This document shows positions 9,872 to 18,957 of a stretch of DNA of 64,000 bases, piece after piece; position 1 is the first letter of the stretch; each line of letters starts with the position of its first letter. This DNA is from Marinobacter nanhaiticus D15-8W. Lineage in GTDB: Bacteria; Pseudomonadota; Gammaproteobacteria; Pseudomonadales; Oleiphilaceae. The DNA lies in assembly GCF_036511935.1 (NCBI RefSeq), contig NZ_AP028878.1, forward strand, positions 2,604,001 to 2,668,000, read 5' to 3'. The notes beneath the pieces were generated by a model. The model was given only the letters and a program-made list of their open reading frames with translations. It did not search any database and was not told where the DNA came from. Both the position numbers and the translations under genes were made by a program.

Positions 9872-11527
9872 ATGCGATACACGATACGCGGCATCAGTCT
9901 GCGGCTTACGGCTATTCTGAGCCTATGCATCCTGGCGGCCCCCACATCCGCTCAGCAGACGGACGGTAGTCAAAACAGCCAAACCAACCAAGCCAGCCAG
10001 AACAATCAAAGTGGGCAGGAAAACGGACAGAAGCCCAACTTCCTGGTCATCTGGGGCGACGACATCGGCGTTCACAATGTCAGCGCCTATAACCACGGCA
10101 TCATGGGCTACCAAACGCCAAACATAGATAGCCTGGCGCAGGAAGGCGCCATGTTCACCGATGCCTACGCCCAACAGTCCTGCACCGCCGGACGCGCGTC
10201 CTTCATCCTCGGCCAGCACCCGTTCCGGACCGGTCTGTTGACCATCGGCATGCCCGGCTCACCCCATGGTATTCCCGACTGGGCGCCGACCATCGCCGAT
10301 ATGCTGAAGGACCATGGTTACACCACCGGCCAATTTGGCAAGAATCACCTGGGTGACCAGGATAACCACCTGCCAACCAATCACGGCTTTGACGAATTCT
10401 TCGGCAATCTTTACCACCTGAACGCCGAAGAAGAGCCCGAGAGTTACTACTACCCGAAGAATCCCGAGTTCCGCGAGAAGTTTGGACCGCGCGGTGTACT
10501 CAAGGCGTCCGCCGACGGGGAAATTGAAGATACCGGCCCGTTGACCCGCAAACGCATGGAAACCGTCGATGAGGAATTCATGGCGGCTGCGCTGGATTTC
10601 ATCGACCGCGCGAACCAGCAGGGTAAACCCTTTTTCGTCTGGTACAACGCGACCCGTATGCACGTGTGGACCCACCTCAAAGAGGAATCGGAAGGGGTAA
10701 CCGGCGTCGGCCTCTATCCAGACGGCATGGTGGAGCATGACAAGCAAGTGGGCCAGCTACTGGAAAAACTGGATGAGCTGGGCATCGCCGACAACACCGT
10801 GGTGATCTACTCGACGGACAACGGTGCGGAAACAGTGACCTGGCCAGATGGTGGCACCACGCCTTTCCATGGGGAGAAAGGTACGACCTGGGAAGGCGGC
10901 TTCCGAGTCCCGCTACTGGTCAAATGGCCTGGCGTCATCGAGCCCGGTCAGAAGATCAACGAGATTATCAGCCAGGAAGACTGGTTCCCTACTTTTGCGG
11001 CGGCCGTTGGTAACGAGAACATTGTTGAGGACCTCAAAGAAGGGACCACCATGAATGGCAAGGAGTGGCGAGTTCACCTGGACGGCTACAACATGCTCCC
11101 GTTCCTTTCCGGCGAAGAGGAAAAGAGTCCCAGACGCGAGATTTTCTACTTCGACCAGGGCGGGAATATGAACGCCGTGCGGGTCGAGGACTGGAAGATA
11201 CATTTCGCGGTCCTCAAGGGCGATATTTCCAGCGCTGTGCGTGAAATACCGGCCTGGCCCAAAGTGATTCACCTGCGGGCCGATCCCTACGAAAAGGCGT
11301 GGATGGAGTCTGAAATGTATCTACGCTGGTACGCTGAAAACACGATGTGGACGTTTGTGCCCGTACAGCAAAGACTCAAGGAATTTTTTGCCACACTCGC
11401 TGATTACCCCTACCAGATGGGATCGTCCCTCAATGCGGCCGGATTGGGCTACAACACCCTCAGAAACGAAGATCTGATGAAGCGCCTGGAGGATATCGAG
11501 AACATTCAACCCGCGCCGCGCCAGTAA
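9872..11527 (+). CDS. Exported sulfatase (arylsulfatase family, type I formylglycine site)
   Basis: Hydrolyses a sulfate ester in the periplasm or outside; the substrate is unknown. The 551-aa protein has a signal peptide (cleavage after TSA27), then a low-complexity Q/N/S-rich linker (residues 28-53). The alkaline-phosphatase-fold sulfatase domain follows, with metal ligands in WGDD (61-64), the cysteine to be converted to formylglycine at Cys104 in CTAGR, and YSTDNGAE. Alanine replaces the usual Pro of CxPxR, a variant frequent in this COG3119 subgroup. AGGAGG sits 5 bases before ATG 9872. No formylglycine-generating or anaerobic maturase gene is nearby. It precedes an exported HAD gene and the Bat operon. 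Confidence 0.88.
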   Translation: MRYTIRGISLRLTAILSLCILAAPTSAQQTDGSQNSQTNQASQNNQSGQENGQKPNFLVIWGDDIGVHNVSAYNHGIMGYQTPNIDSLAQEGAMFTDAYAQQSCTAGRASFILGQHPFRTGLLTIGMPGSPHGIPDWAPTIADMLKDHGYTTGQFGKNHLGDQDNHLPTNHGFDEFFGNLYHLNAEEEPESYYYPKNPEFREKFGPRGVLKASADGEIEDTGPLTRKRMETVDEEFMAAALDFIDRANQQGKPFFVWYNATRMHVWTHLKEESEGVTGVGLYPDGMVEHDKQVGQLLEKLDELGIADNTVVIYSTDNGAETVTWPDGGTTPFHGEKGTTWEGGFRVPLLVKWPGVIEPGQKINEIISQEDWFPTFAAAVGNENIVEDLKEGTTMNGKEWRVHLDGYNMLPFLSGEEEKSPRREIFYFDQGGNMNAVRVEDWKIHFAVLKGDISSAVREIPAWPKVIHLRADPYEKAWMESEMYLRWYAENTMWTFVPVQQRLKEFFATLADYPYQMGSSLNAAGLGYNTLRNEDLMKRLEDIENIQPAPRQ

Positions 11528-11592
11528 TGCGGGACCGGGGCGTCCGACTCGGGCGCCCCGCAAGATTCAGAATACAGCGTGGGGAAAACGCT

Positions 11593-12597
11593 ATGAGCTC
11601 CAATATGACAGCTGGAGGCCAGGTCTCCAGGTACCTGGCTCTGTTTGCTTTACTTTTCGGCGCGGTCGCGGCGAAGGCCGATCCACTGCCTTCCTGGAAC
11701 GAGACCGAAACCAAGGCGTCGATCATCGAGTTTGTCGAATCGGTGACCGATTCGGAGGCGGATACCTTTGTGCCTCAGGAAGACCGGGTTGCGGTCTTCG
11801 ACAATGACGGAACCCTCTGGGCCGAAAAACCGGTCTATTTCCAGTTTATGTTCGCCATGGATCGTCTCAAGGCCATGGCAAAGGATGACCCATCCGTATT
11901 GTCATCCGATGTTCTCAAAGCCGCCGCCGAGGGCGATATGGGCGCCGTTGCTCAATCGGGCGAAAAGGGTCTGCTGGAAATAATCGCTACAACCCATTCG
12001 AACCTTCCTGTCGACGCATTCCAGGCAGAGGCCGGTGATTGGCTGACCACGGCCACCCACCCGGAGACGGGCATGTTGTACACCGAAATGATCTATCAGC
12101 CCATGCTGGAGCTGCTGCGCTATCTCCGGGATGAAGGTTTTACCACCTACATCGTCTCGGGCGGTGGCGTTCATTTCATCCGGGCCTTTTCCGAGGATGC
12201 ATACAACATTCCCGCGAATCAGGTGGTCGGTACCACCGGAAAGAGTCATTACGAAGTCGTCGACGGTGAGCCGGTGGTCATGAAAGACCCCGGCATTGCA
12301 TTTATCGACGACAAGGAAGGCAAGCCCGTTGCCATTGATGCACACATTGGCAAGCGCCCGATTTTTGCCGGCGGCAATTCCGATGGCGACTTCCAGATGC
12401 TGGAGTGGACGACCGCCGGTGAAGGCCCGCGGATGGCTGTCATCGTGCACCATACCGACGCCGAGCGGGAATGGGCCTACGATCGGGAAAGTCATGTCGG
12501 CCGTCTCGAACGCGGGCTGGATGAGGCGGGTGAACGGGATTGGTTGCTCATCGATATGGCCCGGGATTGGGAGCGGGTATGGCCAAGGAATCCCTAA
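11593..12597 (+). CDS. Exported HAD-superfamily phosphatase
   Basis: Probable periplasmic phosphohydrolase of 334 aa. An N-terminal hydrophobic export signal (about residues 14-29, ending AKA) precedes HAD motif I, VFDNDGTLW (D70, D72). Motif II is TYIVSGGG. The late motif region is GNSDGDFQML, with a basic residue upstream in FIDDKEGKP. Start ATG 11593 is internal to a longer frame whose first 22 residues look non-coding. The next gene, moxR, starts inside its last 19 bases, so the two are translationally coupled. Substrate unknown; association with the sulfatase suggests scavenging of sulfate or phosphate esters. Confidence 0.8.
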   Translation: MSSNMTAGGQVSRYLALFALLFGAVAAKADPLPSWNETETKASIIEFVESVTDSEADTFVPQEDRVAVFDNDGTLWAEKPVYFQFMFAMDRLKAMAKDDPSVLSSDVLKAAAEGDMGAVAQSGEKGLLEIIATTHSNLPVDAFQAEAGDWLTTATHPETGMLYTEMIYQPMLELLRYLRDEGFTTYIVSGGGVHFIRAFSEDAYNIPANQVVGTTGKSHYEVVDGEPVVMKDPGIAFIDDKEGKPVAIDAHIGKRPIFAGGNSDGDFQMLEWTTAGEGPRMAVIVHHTDAEREWAYDRESHVGRLERGLDEAGERDWLLIDMARDWERVWPRNP

Positions 12598-13595
12598 TCG
12601 AACGTTCGGACGCCCGCGGCCAGATTGCCGCTCTCCAGGAGCGAATGGGCCAGGCGATTATCGGCCAGACCGCAGTGATTGAAAGGCTGCTTATCGGGCT
12701 TCTCGCGGATGGCAACCTGTTGGTGGAAGGGATGCCGGGGCTGGCCAAGACCCGAGCTATCAAAGCGCTGGCTCGCAATCTGGAATGTGCCTTCAGCCGC
12801 ATCCAGTTCACGCCGGATCTGCTGCCCGCCGATGTCACCGGTACCGAGATCTACTTCCGCACGGAAGCGGGCGGAGAGTTCCGTTTCGAGCCGGGTCCGA
12901 TATTCGCCAACGTCGTCCTGGCGGACGAGATCAACCGGGCACCCGCCAAGGTCCAGGCTGCCTTGCTCGAGGCGATGGAGGAACGGCAAGTGACGATTGC
13001 CGGCAAGACCCACCGGATGGAGCCGCTGTTTATTGTCATGGCGACCCAGAATCCGGTCGAGCAGGAAGGCACCTATCCGCTGCCGGAAGCGCAAATGGAC
13101 CGTTTCCTGATGCATGTTCACATCACCTATCCACCGGTGGAGGATGAGGTGGAGGTCATCCTGCTGGTACGCGGTGAAGAGCAGGCAAAGGCCGAGTCGC
13201 TGAAGACCGGTTTATCTGCGGAAAAACCGGCACCCATTCCGCAGGAGGCTGTGTTCGCCGCGCGCCGGGAGATTGCGGCCATTCACGTGTCCGACGCCAT
13301 GGTTCGGTATATGGCCGATATCGTGAACGCCACACGGATACCCGGGGAGTTTGGTGAGGACCTGCCACGCTGGATCGACATCGGTGCCAGCCCCCGTGCA
13401 AGTCTCGCGCTGGACCGCTGCGGTCGGGTGCACGCCTGGATGCAGGGGCGTAATTACGTCGATCCGGAGGACGTGCGCACCATTGCGCCAGATGTGTTGC
13501 GACATCGCTTGACCCTAAGCTACGAGGCGCAGGGCGAGGGCGTGACACCGGACCAGGTGGTGGACGAACTGCTTCGCCAGGTTGCCCTGCCTTGA
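12579..13595 (+). CDS. MoxR-family AAA+ ATPase
   Basis: Chaperone-like ATPase of 338 aa thought to assemble or activate partner VWA proteins. Walker A GMPGLAKT is at 51-58, Walker B/sensor region LADEINRAPAKVQAALLEAMEE, and ATQNPVEQEGTYPLPEAQMDRF is the MoxR hallmark. Start ATG 12579 is preceded by GGAG and overlaps the end of the HAD gene by 19 bases. DUF58, DUF4381 and VWA genes follow, the standard MoxR/Bat order, so the protein probably acts on the BatA/BatB membrane complex encoded next. Confidence 0.92.
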   Translation: MAKESLIERSDARGQIAALQERMGQAIIGQTAVIERLLIGLLADGNLLVEGMPGLAKTRAIKALARNLECAFSRIQFTPDLLPADVTGTEIYFRTEAGGEFRFEPGPIFANVVLADEINRAPAKVQAALLEAMEERQVTIAGKTHRMEPLFIVMATQNPVEQEGTYPLPEAQMDRFLMHVHITYPPVEDEVEVILLVRGEEQAKAESLKTGLSAEKPAPIPQEAVFAARREIAAIHVSDAMVRYMADIVNATRIPGEFGEDLPRWIDIGASPRASLALDRCGRVHAWMQGRNYVDPEDVRTIAPDVLRHRLTLSYEAQGEGVTPDQVVDELLRQVALP

Positions 13596-13608
13596 GGAGG
13601 GCCTCTCC

Positions 13609-14589
13609 ATGCGTGACCGAGCCGCCCGCATTCGTACCGGAACCCTGACGCCGAAACGTGTTCCAACGAATGAGTCACCCCATGTTCACGTCTCGTTGAG
13701 TCAATTGCGGGCCCTGGAGTTCGAAGCTCGCAGGCTCACGTTCCTGCCCAGGCAGCCAGCGCGCTCGGTGCTGAACGGCCGCCACGCCTCGAAGCTGCGT
13801 GGCCGCGGGCTCGATTTCGACAGCCTGCGTCACTACCTGCCGGGCGACGATATCCGCAGCATCGACTGGAAGGTGACCGCACGTACCGGCGAACCCCACG
13901 TCCGGGTGATGAACGAGGAGCGTGACCGTCCGGCGCTGATCGTCGTCGACCAGCGTATGTCGATGTTCTTCGGCTCGCGGCTCAATATGAAGTCGGTGAC
14001 CGCAGCGGAAATTGCGTCCTTGGCCGCGTTTCGCATCCTCGATCAGGGGGACCGGGTTGGCGGGATCGTTTTCGGGGACGAACAACTGGCCGAAATACGA
14101 CCCCAACGCCGGCGCGCCTCACTGGACCGTTTTCTCCAGGCGCTCACCGATGCCAACCAATTACTGCGGGCAGACGCACCCCCGGTGACGCCCGTATCGT
14201 TGACAAGGGTCCTGCAATCGGTGCTGCGTATTGCCACCTGGAACCATCTCGTCATCGTGTTGAGCGATTTCGACGTGGTAGACGACCAGACTGAGCGTCT
14301 GATCGCCGGAATCGCGCGGCATAACGATCTCATCCTGGTTCTGGTTACCGACCCGTTTGCCAAGCAGTTACCCGAAGGACTACGGCTGGTGGTATCCAAC
14401 GGTGAATTACAGGCCGATATCGATACCGGTGACCGCACCATTTACCGACGACTGACCGAAATGGCGGAAGGCCGTCTGGCACAGGTGTTGGATTGGCAGC
14501 GCCGTTTTGGCGTCCCGATCCTACCCATCAGTGCCGGCGAGGAAACGCCACCTCAGGTGCGTCGCCTGACCGGGCTAGTACCGCGATGA
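13609..14589 (+). CDS. DUF58 domain protein (Bat operon)
   Basis: Cytoplasmic VWA-like protein of 326 aa. It has the DUF58 signature GRGLDFDSLRHYLPGDDIRSIDW at about residues 65-90, followed by VRVMNEERDRPALIVVD. GAGGAGG lies 8 bases before ATG 13609, and the next gene starts at an ATGA overlap. Its role is undefined; it is a constant partner of MoxR and Bat proteins linked to envelope stress and aerotolerance in other species. Confidence 0.88.
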   Translation: MRDRAARIRTGTLTPKRVPTNESPHVHVSLSQLRALEFEARRLTFLPRQPARSVLNGRHASKLRGRGLDFDSLRHYLPGDDIRSIDWKVTARTGEPHVRVMNEERDRPALIVVDQRMSMFFGSRLNMKSVTAAEIASLAAFRILDQGDRVGGIVFGDEQLAEIRPQRRRASLDRFLQALTDANQLLRADAPPVTPVSLTRVLQSVLRIATWNHLVIVLSDFDVVDDQTERLIAGIARHNDLILVLVTDPFAKQLPEGLRLVVSNGELQADIDTGDRTIYRRLTEMAEGRLAQVLDWQRRFGVPILPISAGEETPPQVRRLTGLVPR

Positions 14590-15086
14590 ATGCGCAGGAG
14601 CCCGGCGCCGCTGCGCCCGATCTGATCAGCTTGATGGAGCGGTTGGCCGAGCCCTCGGAACCGCCGGCCGTCTCGATGTGGCCGCAAACCCAGGGCTGGC
14701 TCTGGCTAGGGCTTATCGTCCTGGTTGTGCTGACCTGGGTAGCTTGGCGCTCGATTCGTCGTTGGCGTGCCAACGCCTATCGCCGGGAAGCCTTGGCCGC
14801 GCTGAAGCGCTGTGGAGACGATCCTGCCCTGATTGCCCCGATATTGCGCCGTACCGCATTGGCGGCCTGGCCGCGGCGAGAGGTGGCGGGACTGACCGGC
14901 ACGGCGTGGCTTCGATTTCTCGACCAGACTGGCGGGAAAGGGCGGTTCGCCTCGAAAAGTGGCGGGGACCTGGTTCGCGCACCCTACGCACCAGATAACG
15001 AACGCGAGACCAACGCCAACCTCCGTTCATTGGCGGCGGAGTGGATTCGCCACCACCATGCACCGCCAACGGGTAAAGACCGATGA
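14586..15086 (+). CDS. DUF4381 membrane protein (Bat operon)
   Basis: Small 166-aa protein with one strong transmembrane helix (about residues 38-56, LWLGLIVLVVLTWVAW) after a proline-rich start. A basic cytoplasmic domain follows, with AALKRCGDDP and LRRTALAAWPRREVAGLTGTAWLRFLD, the typical DUF4381 block. Both ends overlap neighbours by four bases (ATGA), so it is translated with DUF58 and BatA. Function unknown beyond membership of the complex. Confidence 0.85.
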   Translation: MNAQEPGAAAPDLISLMERLAEPSEPPAVSMWPQTQGWLWLGLIVLVVLTWVAWRSIRRWRANAYRREALAALKRCGDDPALIAPILRRTALAAWPRREVAGLTGTAWLRFLDQTGGKGRFASKSGGDLVRAPYAPDNERETNANLRSLAAEWIRHHHAPPTGKDR

Positions 15087-16066
15087 TCTCCCTCGGCGCC
15101 CCCTGGGCCTTGGTCCTGTTGCCCCTGCCAATACTGATCTGGTGGCTCGTGCCGCCCTACCGGGAGCGGGTGCCGGCACTGCGTTTTCCTTTCTTCAGGC
15201 GCGTGGTTGAAGCGGCCGGCGCCCAAACGGGGCCCGGCGCCATCGTGCGGGTTCGACGTCGTCTGCAGATGATCGCTGCGATCCTGGGCTGGTGTTTGCT
15301 GATTCTCGCATTGGCGCAGCCGGAGCGGGTGGGCGCGCCGGTGGAAATGAGCCGCTCCGCCCGTGACGTCGTGCTGGCGATCGACATTTCCGGTTCGATG
15401 GACACCCGGGATTTCCAGAACCCTGACGGGCAGCCTGAGCAACGATTTGCGGCGGTGCGCGACGTGGTCGAAGACTTCGTCGCCCGGCGCGACGGCGACC
15501 GTATGGCACTGATCGTCTTCGGCTCGAAAGCCTACGTGCAGGCACCACTGACGGAGGATCTGAATACGGTCACTGAACTGCTGCAGCGTACCGAAGTGGG
15601 CATGGCCGGACCCCACACAGCGCTGGGCGACGCCATCGGTCTCGCAATTCGCACCTTCGAGGCTAGCGACATTGAGCAGCGGCTTCTTATTCTCCTATCC
15701 GACGGTAGCGATACCGCAAGCCGGATGAGCCCGGTAAACGCAGCAGCGATCGCCCAGGATCAGGGTGTCGAAATCTACACCATCGGCGTTGGCGATCCTC
15801 AAGCAAAAGGTGAGGAGAAAGTCGATCTGCAAACCCTCGAAACCATCGCCAAAAACACCCAGGGCGCTTATTTCTTCGCCGAAGATGAAACCGCTCTGGA
15901 GCATGTCTATCAGCGCATCGACCAGTTGGCACCGCGCGTCGTGGAGTCCCTGTCATACCGACCAAGGCAGTCACTGGCTTATTTTCCGTTGCTTGCCGCA
16001 GCATTGATTGGTCTGTTGACCTTGGGATGGTTGCAGTGGAGCGTTCGGCAAGGAGCGCTCACATGA
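15083..16066 (+). CDS. batA: BatA-type VWA membrane protein
   Basis: Inner-membrane protein of 327 aa with two N-terminal hydrophobic segments (about 8-22 and 62-79), a VWA domain and a C-terminal helix (about 297-317). The metal-ion-dependent adhesion site is intact: DISGSMD at 101-107, with later Thr/Asp in GPHTALGDAIG and LLSDGSDT. It overlaps DUF4381 and BatB by ATGA junctions. This is the metal-competent VWA subunit; the next gene has a degenerate site. Confidence 0.88.
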   Translation: MISLGAPWALVLLPLPILIWWLVPPYRERVPALRFPFFRRVVEAAGAQTGPGAIVRVRRRLQMIAAILGWCLLILALAQPERVGAPVEMSRSARDVVLAIDISGSMDTRDFQNPDGQPEQRFAAVRDVVEDFVARRDGDRMALIVFGSKAYVQAPLTEDLNTVTELLQRTEVGMAGPHTALGDAIGLAIRTFEASDIEQRLLILLSDGSDTASRMSPVNAAAIAQDQGVEIYTIGVGDPQAKGEEKVDLQTLETIAKNTQGAYFFAEDETALEHVYQRIDQLAPRVVESLSYRPRQSLAYFPLLAAALIGLLTLGWLQWSVRQGALT

Positions 16067-17589
16067 TCGATTGGAGCCTCCTGTTCAGCGCGTTTCATTT
16101 CATCCGTCCGTGGTGGCTGTTGCTACTGCCGCTAATCATCTTCCTGTGGTGGCGTACACGCCGGATCCATCGCTCGCGGGTAACGGTCGACGAAACGATT
16201 GCCCCGCATCTTCGCGAAGCGTTGACGGTGGGCTCGAGCGGCGAGCGACGTTGGCAGGCGATCGATGGCGTCGCGTTGAGCCTGGTTCTAGCCGTTTTTG
16301 GCGCTGCCGGTCCCACCTGGTCGCGGCAACCGGACCCTTTCGTGGCACAGTCCGCGCCGGTGGTCGTGGTCCTGAAAGTCACCCCGTCGATGCAGCAGAC
16401 CGATGTTGCACCGTCCCGACTGGAGCGCGGCAAGCAAAAAATCCGGGACCTGCTGGACCGACGAACAGGGGCACGAACCGCCCTGGTCGCCTACGCCGGC
16501 ACTGCTCACCGTGTCGTGCCGATGACGGAAGATCCTGCAGTCATGGTGCCTTATCTTGAAGGCCTGGAACCTGACGTCATGCCGAAGGAGGGCGAGGCGG
16601 CCGAGACAGGGTTGCAATTGGCGATGGACCTCCTCGAACGGGAAACCGAGCCGGGCGGTATTCTCTTTATTTTGGACGAATTGGCGGGCGCCGATGCTGA
16701 ATCGTTCAACGAGCCTTCCGCACCCTCCATTGCAGTCCTTACGACACGTCCGAGCGAAAGCCCGGACCGGGGGCTCGACTTATTGTCGGTGCCAGTAGTG
16801 ACGGTAACGCCGGACGACGAGGATCTGGACCGCATCGAAAGGGCATTGAACTCCGCCTATCGCCAGGCGTTGCTCGAAAACGTCGACCAACCCTGGCTGG
16901 ATCGTGGCCATTGGCTAGCCTGGCCGGCTGCCCTGTTGATGCTGCTGTGGTTTCGGCGGGGCTGGACCATGCGCTGGAGTGGTCTGGCAGTAATGGCGAC
17001 GCTGGTTGTACCGGCTGAGCCAGCTCGCGCCGACGGCTGGATCGACTGGTTCCTGACCCCGGACCAGCAAGGTCAGCTCGCATTCCACGACCGGGATTTT
17101 TCGGCGGCCGCCGAGCATTTCATTGACCCTCTCTGGCGCGGCTACGCACTCTATCGCAACGGGCAGTATGAGGAAGCCGTTACGACCCTGGACCGAATCG
17201 AAACCGCCCAGGCCGCCTTTATCCAGGGGATGGCCCACATCAAGTCCCGGGGTTACCGGGATGCCGTTCGGTCATTCGAGACCACCCTGCAGCGGGACCC
17301 GAACTATCCCAACGCCCAGTCAAACCTCGATGTGGCCCGGGAGATTGTCGATTACATCGAGCGCACCCGGGAACAGTCGGACACGGGAGAGGAACAATTG
17401 GGTGCGGATGAAGTGGTGTTCGACAACGAATCCAACCGGGGCGCGGAAACCCAGATGGAGGTGCCGCAGGAGCAGGGCGATGGGCCGCTGCTCAGCACCG
17501 AGCAGTGGATGAACACGGTCGACACCCGCACCGGAGATTTCCTGCGCCAACGCTTTATGATCGAAGCCCGTGACCAGGAGGCGCCATGA
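16063..17589 (+). CDS. batB: BatB/BatC-like protein: VWA domain plus TPR
   Basis: Membrane protein of 508 aa: N-terminal hydrophobic segments (15-30 and about 70-84), a VWA domain (about 95-270), a membrane segment (about 285-302), then a periplasmic tail with TPR-like repeats (AAEHFIDPLWRGYALYRNGQYEEAVTTLD, AVRSFETTLQRDPNYPNAQSNLDVA). It is therefore a BatB-BatC fusion. The adhesion-site motif DxSxS is replaced by KVTPS at 105-109, so metal binding is probably lost. Start ATG 16063 overlaps the batA stop. Confidence 0.83.
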   Translation: MIDWSLLFSAFHFIRPWWLLLLPLIIFLWWRTRRIHRSRVTVDETIAPHLREALTVGSSGERRWQAIDGVALSLVLAVFGAAGPTWSRQPDPFVAQSAPVVVVLKVTPSMQQTDVAPSRLERGKQKIRDLLDRRTGARTALVAYAGTAHRVVPMTEDPAVMVPYLEGLEPDVMPKEGEAAETGLQLAMDLLERETEPGGILFILDELAGADAESFNEPSAPSIAVLTTRPSESPDRGLDLLSVPVVTVTPDDEDLDRIERALNSAYRQALLENVDQPWLDRGHWLAWPAALLMLLWFRRGWTMRWSGLAVMATLVVPAEPARADGWIDWFLTPDQQGQLAFHDRDFSAAAEHFIDPLWRGYALYRNGQYEEAVTTLDRIETAQAAFIQGMAHIKSRGYRDAVRSFETTLQRDPNYPNAQSNLDVAREIVDYIERTREQSDTGEEQLGADEVVFDNESNRGAETQMEVPQEQGDGPLLSTEQWMNTVDTRTGDFLRQRFMIEARDQEAP

Positions 17590-18860
17590 ACGGACTCTGG
17601 CCACTGCTATTGATGCTGCTGGCTTCTCCGGCATTGGGCCAGGAGACGCCTGTACTGAAAACGGAATTCGAGCAAACGGAGGCCATCCCGGGAACGCCCC
17701 TTAGCTTGCGCCTCACGGTCCTGGTCCCCACCTACTTGCCGTCTCCCCCAGAGTGGCCCGGATTCGAGGCGCCCAATGTAATGGTACGACTACCCGAACG
17801 GTCGACAGGCCCGACCAGTGCTCGGGTTGGCGGCGAGACCTGGGCGGGTGTTACCCGGCATTACAGGCTCTACCCGATGGTCCCCGGCGAGTTTGAGATA
17901 CCTCCGCAGACCGTTCAGGTGACCTATGCCGATACGGAGAGCGGGGATAGGCGGCAGATCGATCTCACGACAGACCCGTTGCGTTTTCGCGGTGTGGTCC
18001 CGCCCGGCGCCGAATCGCTGGATCCGTTCTTCGCCGCCGGGGCGCTCACGCTGGAGCAAAGCCACGATGGCGGCGAAGGCCCGATGAAACCTGGCGACAG
18101 CCTGACCTGGTCAGTCACGGCCAAGGTTTCGGGAACCTCGCCGATGTTCCTGCCAAAGCTGCTGCCTGAACTGTCATTTTCCGGCGTTGCTATTTACCCC
18201 GATGAACCCGTTGTATCTGAAACGTCCGCCCGTGGCGTCATGGCTGGTACGCGCACGGAGAGTGTCACGCTTTTGGCCCAGGTGGGTGGTCAGTTTGAAG
18301 TCCCGGCGATTTCACTCGACTGGTACAACATAGCGAGCAGCCAGGTGGAAACGGCGTCGGTCGAGGGCTTTGCTTTCGAGATAGACGCGCCCCTGGCGCC
18401 GCCGTTAAAGGGCGTAGATTGGCGTTGGTTTCTGGGCATAGCGGTGCTGGCGTTGATAGGTATCCTGTTCGTTTTCTGGGGCGTACGGCGATGGGGTGGG
18501 GGCGTTCGCCAACGCTGGCACGTCGTCCGACAACGCCGCCTTACGTCCGAAGCTCATGCCTATCGCCAACTCAAACAAACTATCGCCCGACGGGATTTTG
18601 CGCGGCTCTACCCGGCATTGGATATATGGAGCGCAAAACAGGCTGGCCACGATCCGCGCCATGACCCGAACATCCGATCTGCACTCATAAGTCTCGGCCA
18701 AGCAAGATATGGCGGAAAAGACACGGCGAACACCGGGACGTTATGGAAATCCCTCGATCGTTCGGTTGCCCGTGCCCGGTCAGCGGCGGGCAGAAAAACC
18801 AAGGCTAAGCACGCGTTGCCGCCCCTCAATCCCGGTCCCCAGCGAGGGACCGCCGGGTAG
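17586..18860 (+). CDS. batD: BatD-like protein
   Basis: Membrane-anchored protein of 424 aa with a signal peptide (LLLMLLASPALGQ), a large beta-rich periplasmic domain beginning LKTEFEQTEAIPGTPLSLRLTVLV, and a single transmembrane helix at about 281-299 followed by a basic cytoplasmic tail. This is the BatD architecture. It overlaps batB by four bases and ends the operon. It is presumed to scaffold BatA/BatB. Confidence 0.83.
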   Translation: MNGLWPLLLMLLASPALGQETPVLKTEFEQTEAIPGTPLSLRLTVLVPTYLPSPPEWPGFEAPNVMVRLPERSTGPTSARVGGETWAGVTRHYRLYPMVPGEFEIPPQTVQVTYADTESGDRRQIDLTTDPLRFRGVVPPGAESLDPFFAAGALTLEQSHDGGEGPMKPGDSLTWSVTAKVSGTSPMFLPKLLPELSFSGVAIYPDEPVVSETSARGVMAGTRTESVTLLAQVGGQFEVPAISLDWYNIASSQVETASVEGFAFEIDAPLAPPLKGVDWRWFLGIAVLALIGILFVFWGVRRWGGGVRQRWHVVRQRRLTSEAHAYRQLKQTIARRDFARLYPALDIWSAKQAGHDPRHDPNIRSALISLGQARYGGKDTANTGTLWKSLDRSVARARSAAGRKTKAKHALPPLNPGPQRGTAG

Positions 18861-18957
18861 AGTGATCCTGTCTAAACCAGCGGTAAGCTGATGAACCCCC
18901 GTTAAGTTGCCTACAATGCCCTGGAGCGACATCAATTCCAGGACAGTGAGGTCACCT

